A stretch of 64,000 nt of DNA from Gillisia sp. Hel1_33_143. GTDB lineage: Bacteria > Bacteroidota > Bacteroidia > Flavobacteriales > Flavobacteriaceae. Positions 8,974 to 17,318 of the stretch are shown here, piece by piece. The notes under the pieces are model-generated. The model made no database searches and was not told the DNA's origin. It was given only the letters and a program-made list of their open reading frames with translations. How positions within the stretch are numbered: position 1 is the first letter of the stretch; every line of letters begins with the position of its first letter. A program made the position numbers and the translations under genes. The stretch lies in contig NZ_LT629737.1 in assembly GCF_900104765.1 (NCBI RefSeq), positions 2,976,001 through 3,040,000 of the forward strand. Reading direction: 5' to 3'.

Positions 8974-11208
8974 ATGAAAACATCATACTCAATAGGAAAA
9001 CCAATCGATAGACTTGAAGGTCATTTAAAGGTCACAGGCGCTGCAACTTACGCAGCTGAATATGAGGTGGGAGATCTACTACATGGTTATGTGGTAAATA
9101 GCACCATTACTAAAGGAGAAATTATAGATATCGATGAGCAAGCAGCTCGAGAATTACCTGGAGTTATTGAGGTTTTCTCCCATAATAACCGCAGCAAGTT
9201 GCCATGGTTTGATATATTATATGCAGATATGGATGCGCCTCCAGGAACACCCTTTAAACCTTTATATGATGAAAATGTACTTTATAATGGTCAACCTATT
9301 GCCTTGGTCGTGGCAGAAACTTTTGAGACCGCCAGATACGCAGCATCCCTTATCAAGATCACATATGAAGAATCTAAATTTAAAACAAGCCTTTTATCCA
9401 ATCTTCAAGATAGTCGTAGTCCTAAAAAAGGAATGGCTACCGTGGTAAAACCGCTACCGCCAGATGATAAAGGTAATTTTGAGAAAGCCTATGCTGCAGC
9501 AAATGTAAACTATGAGGGAGAATTTAATCACCCACCAGAACATCACAATCCACTAGAACTGTTTGCCACTACAACCGTTTATGAAGGCAAAGGAAAGCTT
9601 ACGGTTTACGATAAAACACAGGGTACAAGTAACTCTCAACTTTATATAGCCAACATCTTTGGTTTGCATTACAAGAATGTTCGTGTAATAGCGCCCTTTG
9701 TTGGAGGTGGATTTGGGTCTGGATTGAGACCACAATATCAATTATTTCTTTGCGTAATGGCATCGCTACAACTTAAGAGAAACGTTAGAGTAGCAATGGA
9801 TAGGAGTCAAATGTTTACATTTGGACATAGACCTCCTACTTATCAAAAAACAAAATTTGGTGCTTCTAAAGATGGTATGCTAACTGCACTTCATCATACT
9901 GCTATTGCAGAAACCTCTCAAAATGAGGATTATAATGAAGTTGTAGTGAACTGGGGAGGTATGCTATACCCCGTTAAGAATACAGAATTCGATTATAAGT
10001 TAGTTTCTTTAGATGTATTTACGCCTATGGATATGCGAGCCCCAGGTGGAAGCACAGGAATGCATGCAATAGAAACATCCATGGATGCGCTATCTTATGC
10101 TCTTAATATGGATCCTTTAGAATTTCGCTTACTTAATTATTCTGAAACAGATGAAAGTGCGAACAAACCATTTTCTAGTAAAGAACTAAAAGCTTGCTAT
10201 CAAAAGGCTTCAGAAGCATTTGGCTGGGAGCAAAGAAATCCTAAACCAAGAACTACAAAAAGAGGTCAACGTTTGGTGGGAACGGGAATGAGTTCTGGGA
10301 TTTGGGATGTCATTGCACTTCCCGGAAAGGCTAAAGCTTCCCTCAACAAAAAAGGACAGCTAAAGGTTAAAAGTGCAGTTACAGATATTGGTACCGGTAC
10401 CCGTACTATAATGACTCAAATTGCTGCAGATAGTTTGGGAATGACATTAGATAATGTAGTATTTGAATATGGAGATAGCAAAATGCCTTTGGCACCTATA
10501 CAAGGAGGCTCTTATACCACCGGGGTAATTGGATCTGCAGTAAAGGCTGTTTGTGAGGCTTTAAAGAAAAAGATCCTTAAGGCCGTAAAGCGTGTAGAAG
10601 CTTCTTCCTTTAAAGGTGCAACTTTAGATGATGTGATATTTAGTGACAATTATATAAAATTAAAAAAAGATCCAAATATTGGCTTCTCTTTCCAGCAACT
10701 TGTTTCGGATAATGGCAAGAAATTAAAAGCTTCCAAAAGTAATATTCCTAATGCGTTCAAATTAAAAAAATATACACGAGCTGCACATAGTGCTGCTTTT
10801 GTAGAAGTGGAAGTAGACGAACAACTTGGAACAATTAAAGTAACTCGTGCTGTAACCGCCGTAGCTGCAGGAAAGATCATTAATCCGAAAACAGCGCGCA
10901 GTCAAATATTGGGAGGAATGATCTGGGGAATAGGGAAAGCATTGCAAGAAGAGACCTTAATAGATCATAACCTTGGAAAGTATATGAATACCAACTTGGG
11001 AGAATATCATATTCCTGTACATGCTGATATTAATGATCTAGAAGTGATTTTTGTAGAAGAAAAAGATGATATTATAAACGAACTGGGCGCTAAAGGAGTT
11101 GGAGAAATTGGTTTGGTATCTATGGCCCCTGCAATTGCAAATGCCATATATCATGCTACAGGAAAACGTATAAACAACTTCCCTATTCACTTCGATGATC
11201 TTCTTTGA
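8974..11208 (+). CDS. Molybdenum-binding subunit of the second PaoC-like hydroxylase
   Basis: Catalytic subunit of 744 residues. The hammerhead domain opens with PIDRLEGHLKVTGAATYAAE (~10-29). Cofactor motifs are FVGGGFGSGL (~245), MRAPGGSTGMHAIE (~352) and VTDIGTGTRTI. The predicted catalytic base is Glu711 in GVGEIG. Around the active site it differs from the first enzyme (RAPGGSTG against RAPGEATG; a tract with GGMLYPVKN in place of PCGMVSKML), so the substrates probably differ. It closes a three-gene operon. The convergent TauE/SafE gene ends 18 bases away, and I see no strong terminator between them. Confidence 0.92.
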   Translation: MKTSYSIGKPIDRLEGHLKVTGAATYAAEYEVGDLLHGYVVNSTITKGEIIDIDEQAARELPGVIEVFSHNNRSKLPWFDILYADMDAPPGTPFKPLYDENVLYNGQPIALVVAETFETARYAASLIKITYEESKFKTSLLSNLQDSRSPKKGMATVVKPLPPDDKGNFEKAYAAANVNYEGEFNHPPEHHNPLELFATTTVYEGKGKLTVYDKTQGTSNSQLYIANIFGLHYKNVRVIAPFVGGGFGSGLRPQYQLFLCVMASLQLKRNVRVAMDRSQMFTFGHRPPTYQKTKFGASKDGMLTALHHTAIAETSQNEDYNEVVVNWGGMLYPVKNTEFDYKLVSLDVFTPMDMRAPGGSTGMHAIETSMDALSYALNMDPLEFRLLNYSETDESANKPFSSKELKACYQKASEAFGWEQRNPKPRTTKRGQRLVGTGMSSGIWDVIALPGKAKASLNKKGQLKVKSAVTDIGTGTRTIMTQIAADSLGMTLDNVVFEYGDSKMPLAPIQGGSYTTGVIGSAVKAVCEALKKKILKAVKRVEASSFKGATLDDVIFSDNYIKLKKDPNIGFSFQQLVSDNGKKLKASKSNIPNAFKLKKYTRAAHSAAFVEVEVDEQLGTIKVTRAVTAVAAGKIINPKTARSQILGGMIWGIGKALQEETLIDHNLGKYMNTNLGEYHIPVHADINDLEVIFVEEKDDIINELGAKGVGEIGLVSMAPAIANAIYHATGKRINNFPIHFDDLL

Positions 11209-11226
11209 TTTGGATAATCTTGGATA

Positions 11227-11982
11227 TTAAATATTAATCTCATAACCATGAAGAAGGACGAGCTTCAGACCAACATAAAAAACCAGAACCGCGGTAAGTA
11301 TTCCCAGGATTTTTAAATTGAATTTCTTACTCGATAGATAAGAGCCAATACTTCCGCCAAGAATTACGGCGATGATCAATTTTAATGCGAGTTCATGATC
11401 TAACTGAAAGGTGCCGGCTACTTGTAAGCCTACTAATCCCGCAATAGAATTCACCAGAATAAATACTGAAGCCAAGGAAGCAATAATTCTGGGATCTTTC
11501 CATTTCAGCAAATTTAGAACTGGAGATAAAAAAATTCCTCCTCCAATTCCCGATACTCCAGAAAGCAAGCCGATACTTCCTCCTAAAACCAATTTCTTGG
11601 TATTAGAAAATTCTACCGACTCCATTTTACTCTGAACAAATTTAAGTAGCATAAAAAATCCTGCAAGCACTAATGCGCTTCCAAGTATTAGAAAAAATAC
11701 AGTTTGTGATAGTTTTACCTGAGCTCCCAAATAAGCTAATGGAATGCTAAGTACAAAAAAGGGCCAGATTTGTTTAGGTTTTAAAACTCCGTTTTTAATA
11801 TACACGATCGTTCCAATGGTAACTACACAAATATTCAGAATTAATGCTGTAGAGCGAATCTCATAGAAATCTGTTAGCACCAGACTCAAAATCGCTAGAT
11901 AACTGGAACCTCCACCAAAGCCTACAGAACTGTAGAATAATGCGATAAAGAAGAAAATGAATGGTAGATATTCCAGTGGCAT
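11227..11982 (-). CDS. TauE/SafE family membrane permease
   Basis: Integral inner-membrane protein of 251 residues with about eight hydrophobic segments. Members of the TauE/SafE (DUF81) family export or import small anions such as sulfite, sulfoacetate or other organosulfur compounds. The two half-repeats typical of the fold are visible: SSVGFGGGSSYLAIL near residues 19-33 and LSGVSGIGGGIFLSPVLN near 139-156. It is the last gene of the molybdenum cofactor operon and starts 2 bases after the moeA stop codon. The context suggests a link to sulfur or oxyanion handling for this pathway. A molybdate or sulfite role is guesswork. Confidence 0.85.
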   Translation of the reverse strand: MPLEYLPFIFFFIALFYSSVGFGGGSSYLAILSLVLTDFYEIRSTALILNICVVTIGTIVYIKNGVLKPKQIWPFFVLSIPLAYLGAQVKLSQTVFFLILGSALVLAGFFMLLKFVQSKMESVEFSNTKKLVLGGSIGLLSGVSGIGGGIFLSPVLNLLKWKDPRIIASLASVFILVNSIAGLVGLQVAGTFQLDHELALKLIIAVILGGSIGSYLSSKKFNLKILGILTAVLVFYVGLKLVLLHGYEINI

Positions 11983-11983
11983 A

Positions 11984-13150
11984 TCAGGAAATTAGCAAGC
12001 ATTCTACAAGATCTCCCTTTTTTACTGAAGTTTCAGCATCTAAAAAGGCTAGCGCATTTCCCAAGGCCATAGATTTTATCATGGAAGAACCTTGTCCGTC
12101 CAGAATTTCCACGTTGCCTTCTACTATTTTTGCCTTCAAGAATGAAGGTCTGTCGCCCCTATTTTCAAAATCATGTACAATAGGAAAGAAATATCTTTCC
12201 AATCCGTTCTTTTCAGATCCGCTTAATTGCTGAAGTAAAGGCAACACATACACATAAAAGCAACTTAGAGAAGAAGCTGGATTGCCGGGTAAGGCAAAAA
12301 CAAATTTATTTCCTTTTCTTCCGAAGTAAAGCGGTTTTCCGGGTTTTTGAAACACTTTATAGAACAATTCTTCTACGCCATTTTCCTCCAGTGCCTGTTT
12401 TACAAAATCATAATCTCCCACAGAAATCCCTCCGGAAAGTATTAAAACATCTGAAACCTCCAACGATTCCTTTATTCCCGATTTTATCTTTTCGAAATCG
12501 TCTAAAATTTGTTTTTTTTCCTGAAATTCAAATCCAAAATCCTCAGCTGCAGCAGCTAATGCGTAACTATTAGATTCGTAGATCTGACCTTCGCCTTTTG
12601 GTTTTCCGGGAGCCACCAATTCATTTCCCGTCGTGATTAAGTGAATGACAGGTTTTTTATAAACCTGCACCTTTTCTATTCCTAAAGCTCCTATTAAACC
12701 GATTCCCGCCGGAGTAATAATATATCCTTTTTCAAAAACTAACTCACCTTCCTCCAGTTCTCCACCTTTTCTACGAATATTTTGCCATTCTTTAGGCATT
12801 TGTTCTAAATGAAGCGTTTTACCTTCTACACTGGTTTTCTCCTGCATCATCACGGCAGTGGTGTTTTCCGGAACTTTCGCACCGGTAAAGATACGCACGG
12901 CTTCTCCTTCTTTAAGATCGATCTCACTCATATCTCCGGCAGCAACTTCCCCTACAATTTTATATTCTTGGGAAATTCCGCATAATGCATAACCATCCAT
13001 AGCAGAATTGTCAAAAGAAGGCATCGCAAAAGGCGCAGTGATATTTTCTGAAAGCGAAAATCCAAGGCAATCGCTCAGATTTCTGTTTTCGGTTTTAAGC
13101 TGTTTCGGCTGATCTTTAATAATCTTATGTGCTTCTTCAATTGTTACCAT
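11984..13150 (-). CDS. moeA: Molybdopterin molybdenumtransferase MoeA
   Basis: Inserts molybdate into adenylylated molybdopterin, the last general step of molybdenum cofactor synthesis, in the cytoplasm. The 388-residue protein has the MoeA order. The N-terminal linking domain carries PSFDNSAMDGYAL (~44-56) and the domain II segment carries IFTGAKVPENTTAVM (~88-102). The MoaB/Mog-like domain has ITTGNELV and LSGGISVGDYDFV, followed by FALPGNPASSLSCFYVYV. The small C-terminal barrel is present. Its ATG shares one base with the moaA stop (TAATG), a sign of coupled translation. Confidence 0.95.
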   Translation of the reverse strand: MVTIEEAHKIIKDQPKQLKTENRNLSDCLGFSLSENITAPFAMPSFDNSAMDGYALCGISQEYKIVGEVAAGDMSEIDLKEGEAVRIFTGAKVPENTTAVMMQEKTSVEGKTLHLEQMPKEWQNIRRKGGELEEGELVFEKGYIITPAGIGLIGALGIEKVQVYKKPVIHLITTGNELVAPGKPKGEGQIYESNSYALAAAAEDFGFEFQEKKQILDDFEKIKSGIKESLEVSDVLILSGGISVGDYDFVKQALEENGVEELFYKVFQKPGKPLYFGRKGNKFVFALPGNPASSLSCFYVYVLPLLQQLSGSEKNGLERYFFPIVHDFENRGDRPSFLKAKIVEGNVEILDGQGSSMIKSMALGNALAFLDAETSVKKGDLVECLLIS

Positions 13151-14142
13151 TATCCTCCAATTGAGATCATAGACCTGTTCTGTTCATAATGCTCTGCATC
13201 CATTTTTACATCCATCCCATCACGAGAAAACTTTTTGGTCTTGATCGAATTAATGATCAATTCGTTCATTTCCTCCCCATTTCGCATTGGCGTCAAAAGA
13301 TCTGTTTCAGAATTAGCAAATAGACAATTCTTCATTTTCCCATCTGCAGTAACACGAATACGGTTACATTCATCACAAAACGGATTGGTGATGGTACTCA
13401 CAATTCCGAAGCTACCCACATGTCCTTTCACCTGAAAATTATTGGAAGTGCTATGTTTTGGGTTCTTCAGTTCTTCAATATCTCCGAACTTTTCAGAAAT
13501 AATATTCAGGATTTCCTGTTCTGAAACTCCTTTGCTCCAGTCCCATTTATTTCCTTTAAACGGCATGAATTCAATAAATTTTACCGCAAGGTTCTTATGC
13601 TTGGTCAATTCAATAAAATCGGTGATCTCATTATCATTCACTCCTTTTATCAATACAATATTCAGCTTCACTTCCATATCCATTTCCAAAGCCTGCAGAA
13701 TATTTTTCCAAATTCTATCAAAATAATCCCGCTTGGTAATAAACACAGATTTCGCTTTATCTAAAGTGTCTAGACTTAGATTGATCTTTTTTAAACCTAT
13801 CTTCTGAAACAGTTCCAGGTATTTATCCAGCATGATCCCGTTGGTAGTTATCTTTAAAGTCACGCCAAGTTTCGCCAGTCCTTCAACCAGATAGCCGAAA
13901 TTCTTACGAACTAAAGGCTCTCCCCCGGTAAGCCGAATGGTATCTACACCCAGATCACGAAAAGTAGTTGCCAATTGAATGATCTCTTCAATGGTCATAA
14001 TACTGGATTTCTCCATCAAATCGATTCCCTCTTCAGGCATGCAGTAGAAACAACGAAGGTTGCACCTGTCGGTAAGGGAGATCCTGAGATAGGTATGCTT
14101 TCTCCCGAAATTATCTACTATTTGTTTGTTCTCTTCAATCAT
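13150..14142 (-). CDS. moaA: GTP 3',8-cyclase MoaA
   Basis: Radical SAM enzyme that starts molybdenum cofactor synthesis by converting GTP to 3',8-cyclo-7,8-dihydro-GTP. The SAM [4Fe-4S] cluster is bound by Cys27, Cys31 and Cys34 in DRCNLRCFYC. The substrate-binding second cluster uses Cys256, Cys259 and Cys273 (FCDEC...KNC). The C-terminus ends in Gly-Gly, the conserved tail needed for activity in studied MoaA proteins. At 330 residues it is full length. It overlaps the MoaC-MoaB gene by 8 bases, so substrate can pass directly from MoaA to MoaC made from the same message. Confidence 0.97.
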   Translation of the reverse strand: MIEENKQIVDNFGRKHTYLRISLTDRCNLRCFYCMPEEGIDLMEKSSIMTIEEIIQLATTFRDLGVDTIRLTGGEPLVRKNFGYLVEGLAKLGVTLKITTNGIMLDKYLELFQKIGLKKINLSLDTLDKAKSVFITKRDYFDRIWKNILQALEMDMEVKLNIVLIKGVNDNEITDFIELTKHKNLAVKFIEFMPFKGNKWDWSKGVSEQEILNIISEKFGDIEELKNPKHSTSNNFQVKGHVGSFGIVSTITNPFCDECNRIRVTADGKMKNCLFANSETDLLTPMRNGEEMNELIINSIKTKKFSRDGMDVKMDAEHYEQNRSMISIGG

Positions 14143-15031
14143 GTCTTTTTCCTTCTATCACTTTAAAAACGTGCAATACATGTGGAAATATCGCATCCAT
14201 GCATTCTGCAGCTCCTTTGGTAGATCCCGGTAATGCCAGCACCACTTTGCCTTTAGCGATTCCCGCTACAGATCTGGATAACATTGCATATGGCATACGT
14301 TCCTGCCCATAGCTGCGCATTTGCTCTTCCACACCTTTCAACCTAAGATCCAGCATGGGTTCTATAGTTTCCGGAGTTACATCTCTAGGCCCAACACCCG
14401 TTCCGCCTGTAAAAATCACCATATCTTCATTTGCCTCGTTTAAAGCTGATTTTATTTCTTCAGGCTCATCGGGAATAATAATTCGCTCTGCATTAATTCC
14501 AAGGGCTTCCAATTTTGAAACAATGGCTAACCCAGCTTTATCTTCTCCTATTCCTTTAGAAATAGTATCTGAGCATACTACCACTTTTGCCGTTAGTTCT
14601 TCAGCATCTATCTTGTAAGAAGATTTTCCGCCTTTTTTACTCTGAAGTCTGATAGTCCCAATTTCCACATTTTTATCGATAGGCTTCAGCATATCATACA
14701 TAGTAAGAGCCACAACACTGGCTCCGTGCATCGCTTCCACCTCAACGCCAGTCTTGTAAATAGTTTTTACCGTCATAGAGATCTGGATCTCGAGTCCGTT
14801 AATCTCATATTCAATTCCGGTATATTCAATAGGCAACGGATGGCAATCTGGCAATAAGTCTGGTGTTTTCTTAACCCCAAGCAAACCTGCAGCTTTCGCC
14901 ATTTCAAATACATTCCCTTTCGGAACTCTATTTTCCTGCAACGCATTGATCGTTTCTTCGCTAGAAGTTCGCACGATCGCAATCGCGGTAGCTTCTCTCA
15001 GCGTATTTATTTTATGGGTAATATCTATCAT
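14135..15031 (-). CDS. moaCB: MoaC-MoaB fusion: cyclic pyranopterin monophosphate synthase / molybdopterin adenylyltransferase
   Basis: Two pathway steps in one 298-residue chain. The MoaC half (~1-150) has the signatures KTPDLLPDCHPLPI and VEVEAMHGASVVALTMYDM and makes cyclic pyranopterin monophosphate. The MoaB/MogA half (~155-298) has IFTGGTGVGPRDVTPETI and VLALPGSTKGAAECM and should adenylylate molybdopterin before MoeA acts. No separate mogA is present here, so this domain probably fills that role. The fused steps are not consecutive, because MoaD/MoaE act between them. The start shares one base with the moaE stop (TAATG). Confidence 0.95.
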   Translation of the reverse strand: MIDITHKINTLREATAIAIVRTSSEETINALQENRVPKGNVFEMAKAAGLLGVKKTPDLLPDCHPLPIEYTGIEYEINGLEIQISMTVKTIYKTGVEVEAMHGASVVALTMYDMLKPIDKNVEIGTIRLQSKKGGKSSYKIDAEELTAKVVVCSDTISKGIGEDKAGLAIVSKLEALGINAERIIIPDEPEEIKSALNEANEDMVIFTGGTGVGPRDVTPETIEPMLDLRLKGVEEQMRSYGQERMPYAMLSRSVAGIAKGKVVLALPGSTKGAAECMDAIFPHVLHVFKVIEGKRHD

Positions 15032-15474
15032 TATTTATTCACTTTCCATTGATGGGTTTCATCTTCGAAAATCTCTTTTCCGAAAATTGGCACATTCGCC
15101 TTGATCTCTTCTACAAAATAATTGCAGGCTTCTATAGCGATCTTTCGATGTGCCGAAGAAGTAAAAACAAAAAGGCATATTTCCCCGGTTTTTACATCGC
15201 CGAGACTATGATAGATGTGCGCGCAGGTAATATCAAATTTAGAAAAAGCAGCTTCTCTTATCTTGTGAAAGACATTCTCTGCCATTTCCTCGTATGCTGA
15301 ATAATGAATTGCGCTCACCGTTTTTCCATCAATTTTATCTGCTCGAATCTGACCCAAAAAGATGCTGTGTGCACCAATATTGGTCTTCGATTGATGATTT
15401 GCAATGGAAGTCGCGATCTTTTCGGGCGGAATCGCGCCTTGTATAAATACTTTTTTCGGTTTTTTCTTATCCAT
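15031..15474 (-). CDS. moaE: Molybdopterin synthase catalytic subunit MoaE
   Basis: Large subunit of molybdopterin synthase, which with thiocarboxylated MoaD converts cyclic pyranopterin to molybdopterin. The protein has 147 residues, as expected. The family motifs ERFHKIREAAFSKFDI-like (here NVFHKIREAAFSKFDI, ~70-85) and YHSLGDVKTGEICLFVFTSSAHRKIA (~88-113, seen in two parts) form the pterin-binding face. Lys-rich positions near the C-terminus (HQWKVNK) fit the MoaE active-site end. It overlaps the MoeB-like gene by 8 bases. Identification is solid. Confidence 0.94.
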   Translation of the reverse strand: MDKKKPKKVFIQGAIPPEKIATSIANHQSKTNIGAHSIFLGQIRADKIDGKTVSAIHYSAYEEMAENVFHKIREAAFSKFDITCAHIYHSLGDVKTGEICLFVFTSSAHRKIAIEACNYFVEEIKANVPIFGKEIFEDETHQWKVNK

Positions 15475-16477
15475 CTATTATAGTTTCTATTCCTCCTTCA
15501 ACATTCTTTAAATTCTCGAAGCCGTATTCAGCTTTCAAAAGGTCAACAATTTTCTTACTTCGTTTCCCCGACTGGCAAAAAACGAATACTTCTTCTTCCT
15601 TCGGAATTTCCCAGAGCCTTTCGTCCAGATCACTCATCGGTATCTGTATCACTTTTTCTGAAGTGATCCTGGGTTGCTCAAAGATCTCTCGAATATCCAG
15701 ATAGAGTTTTGAGTCATCACTGATTTTACATTCAATTATCACCGGAATAATTCCGTTTTCCTTGATCTTTTCGATCTCTTCTTCTCGTTTCTGAATATTA
15801 AGTATTTGTTCTGAACCTGTTAGCAAATTAGATAATTTCAGTTTTCCTGAAAGTACATTTCCAACTCCTAAAACTATCTTTAAAACTTCCATCGCCTGAA
15901 GAATTCCAAAGATTCCGGGAACTACTCCTAAGACACCGGTAGCTTCACAACTCACATTCTGTCTGTTGGTCTTCGGAAATAGACATCTGTAACTTGGTCC
16001 ATCTTGATGATTAAAAACAGATAACTGACCTTCGTTTTTATAGATCGAAGCATAAACCCAGGGTTTATTTGCTAAAATACAGGCATCATTTATCAAATAT
16101 TTAGTCTCAAAATTATCTGTTCCGTCAAGGATAATATCATATTGTCTAAAAAGTTTTTCCGCATTTTCGATGCTCAAAGCCTCTTCAATAGCAACAATTT
16201 CGATCTCACTATTTAGTTGCTGCAGTTTTTCCTGAGCAACCATAGCTTTCGATCTCCCAATATCACTCTCATTATATAAAACTTGGCGATGCAAATTGCT
16301 GATAGAAACTTTATCGTGATCCATCAACCCGATCTGCCCAATACCTGCACCCACAAGGTATTGCGCGGCAGGACAACCGAGTCCGCCCACTCCGATGATG
16401 AGCACACTGGCTTTGCGGAGTTTTTCCTGTCCGGAAACTCCTACTTCATCCAAGATTATTTGTCTGTCGTATCTCAT
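15467..16477 (-). CDS. moeB: MoeB/ThiF-type adenylyltransferase with C-terminal rhodanese domain
   Basis: E1-like enzyme that adenylates the Gly-Gly end of MoaD so that sulfur can be added; the fused rhodanese domain could hand over that sulfur. The 336-residue chain has an ATP-binding Rossmann region VLIIGVGGLGCPAAQYLVGAG (~26-46, in two parts), the DNLHRQ-like motif SNLHRQVLY, and DGTDNFETKYLIN (~116-128). The rhodanese domain (~245-336) carries an active Cys in FCQSGKRSKK. The zinc-binding CxxC pairs of E. coli MoeB appear lost: the first reads SYRC and the second is absent. The next gene upstream, moaD, is the expected partner. Confidence 0.9.
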   Translation of the reverse strand: MRYDRQIILDEVGVSGQEKLRKASVLIIGVGGLGCPAAQYLVGAGIGQIGLMDHDKVSISNLHRQVLYNESDIGRSKAMVAQEKLQQLNSEIEIVAIEEALSIENAEKLFRQYDIILDGTDNFETKYLINDACILANKPWVYASIYKNEGQLSVFNHQDGPSYRCLFPKTNRQNVSCEATGVLGVVPGIFGILQAMEVLKIVLGVGNVLSGKLKLSNLLTGSEQILNIQKREEEIEKIKENGIIPVIIECKISDDSKLYLDIREIFEQPRITSEKVIQIPMSDLDERLWEIPKEEEVFVFCQSGKRSKKIVDLLKAEYGFENLKNVEGGIETIIDG

Positions 16478-16713
16478 TATCCTCCTGCGAATGGCGGCAA
16501 AAACGCTACCTCATCACCTTCTTTTAAGTCTAAATTTGAATTCAGATCCTGATTCACGGCAATTTGGACCGCTTCCGGATCTGCAATTTTATATTTTTGG
16601 ACCTGCAGATCTTTAAGATCCTGCACAGAAAATCCCGACTTCAAATCCAGAATTTCTTCAGATTTTCCGGCAGTTTCTGCGATCATTCCAAAATATTTAA
16701 TGGTCACTTTCAT
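16477..16713 (-). CDS. moaD: Molybdopterin synthase sulfur carrier subunit MoaD
   Basis: Ubiquitin-like sulfur carrier, 78 residues. It begins with a beta strand typical of the fold (KVTIKYFGMIAETAGKSEE) and ends in FLPPFAGG, whose terminal Gly-Gly is adenylated and thiocarboxylated before sulfur transfer to MoaE-bound precursor. The PPFAGG tail is diagnostic for MoaD rather than ThiS. Its stop shares one base with the moeB start and its start overlaps the mocA-like stop by 4 bases (ATGA). Translation of MoaD, MoeB and MoaE is therefore probably coupled. Confidence 0.95.
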   Translation of the reverse strand: MKVTIKYFGMIAETAGKSEEILDLKSGFSVQDLKDLQVQKYKIADPEAVQIAVNQDLNSNLDLKEGDEVAFLPPFAGG

Positions 16714-17318
16714 TCTTTTTCCAACTTTTTTAATCGTTCCACATCTTCCGCGGTATCTACATCAAAATTACCTTCTTCAAACTTCACGATCCCGTAATCT
16801 AATTTCTGATCATGGATGAGTTTTTTAGCTCCCTGATCTCCTTTCAATTCTTTAAGATCATGAAAAACTTCTGCTGAAAAAATTGCAGGAACACCAATGT
16901 CTCCTGAATATTCTGAAAAGGTCGCTTGACTATTTTTGTCCAACTGAACCTGTAGTAATTCCTCAATTCTTTCTTTACTCACAAAGGGTTGATCTGATAG
17001 TAAAATTAATATATGATCCAACTCATGTTCTAATTCTTGAGACCTCAACACACCTTTGCTAATACTAGTAGACATTCCTTCTTCCCAGTTCTCATTCGTT
17101 ACAACCTCAAATTCCTTTAGATCGATTTCACTTTCTATCTTATCTTTTCTAGCTCCTAAAACTAAAACTTTGCTATCAAAATCAAGTAAACCTGAAACAT
17201 CTATCGCATGTTGCAATAAAGGTTTCCCATTGAATTCCACTAGCTGTTTAGCATATCCAAGTCGGCTGGAAGAACCAGCGGCAAGAATCACAACTCCTAT
17301 TTTAGCATTCTGTATCAA
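16710..17318 (-). CDS. mocA: MocA-like molybdenum cofactor nucleotidyltransferase
   Basis: NTP-transferase of 202 residues that probably links CMP to the molybdenum cofactor. The N-terminal loop reads LAAGSSSRLG followed by KQLVEFNGKPLL (~12-34). The LAAG form and K-Q-L ending resemble MocA (CTP specific), not MobA, which has LAGG and D-K-G. PaoABC-type enzymes use the cytosine dinucleotide form, so the genes around it agree. A later ILLSDQPFVS motif (~105) fits the nucleotide and metal site. It overlaps xdhC by 4 bases (ATGA). CTP specificity is inferred, not shown. Confidence 0.85.
   Translation of the reverse strand: MIQNAKIGVVILAAGSSSRLGYAKQLVEFNGKPLLQHAIDVSGLLDFDSKVLVLGARKDKIESEIDLKEFEVVTNENWEEGMSTSISKGVLRSQELEHELDHILILLSDQPFVSKERIEELLQVQLDKNSQATFSEYSGDIGVPAIFSAEVFHDLKELKGDQGAKKLIHDQKLDYGIVKFEEGNFDVDTAEDVERLKKLEKE

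Noticed and set aside
9134-9448. 104-codon frame overlapping the second large subunit in another frame
   Set aside because: The protein looks random and the main frame holds the family motifs.
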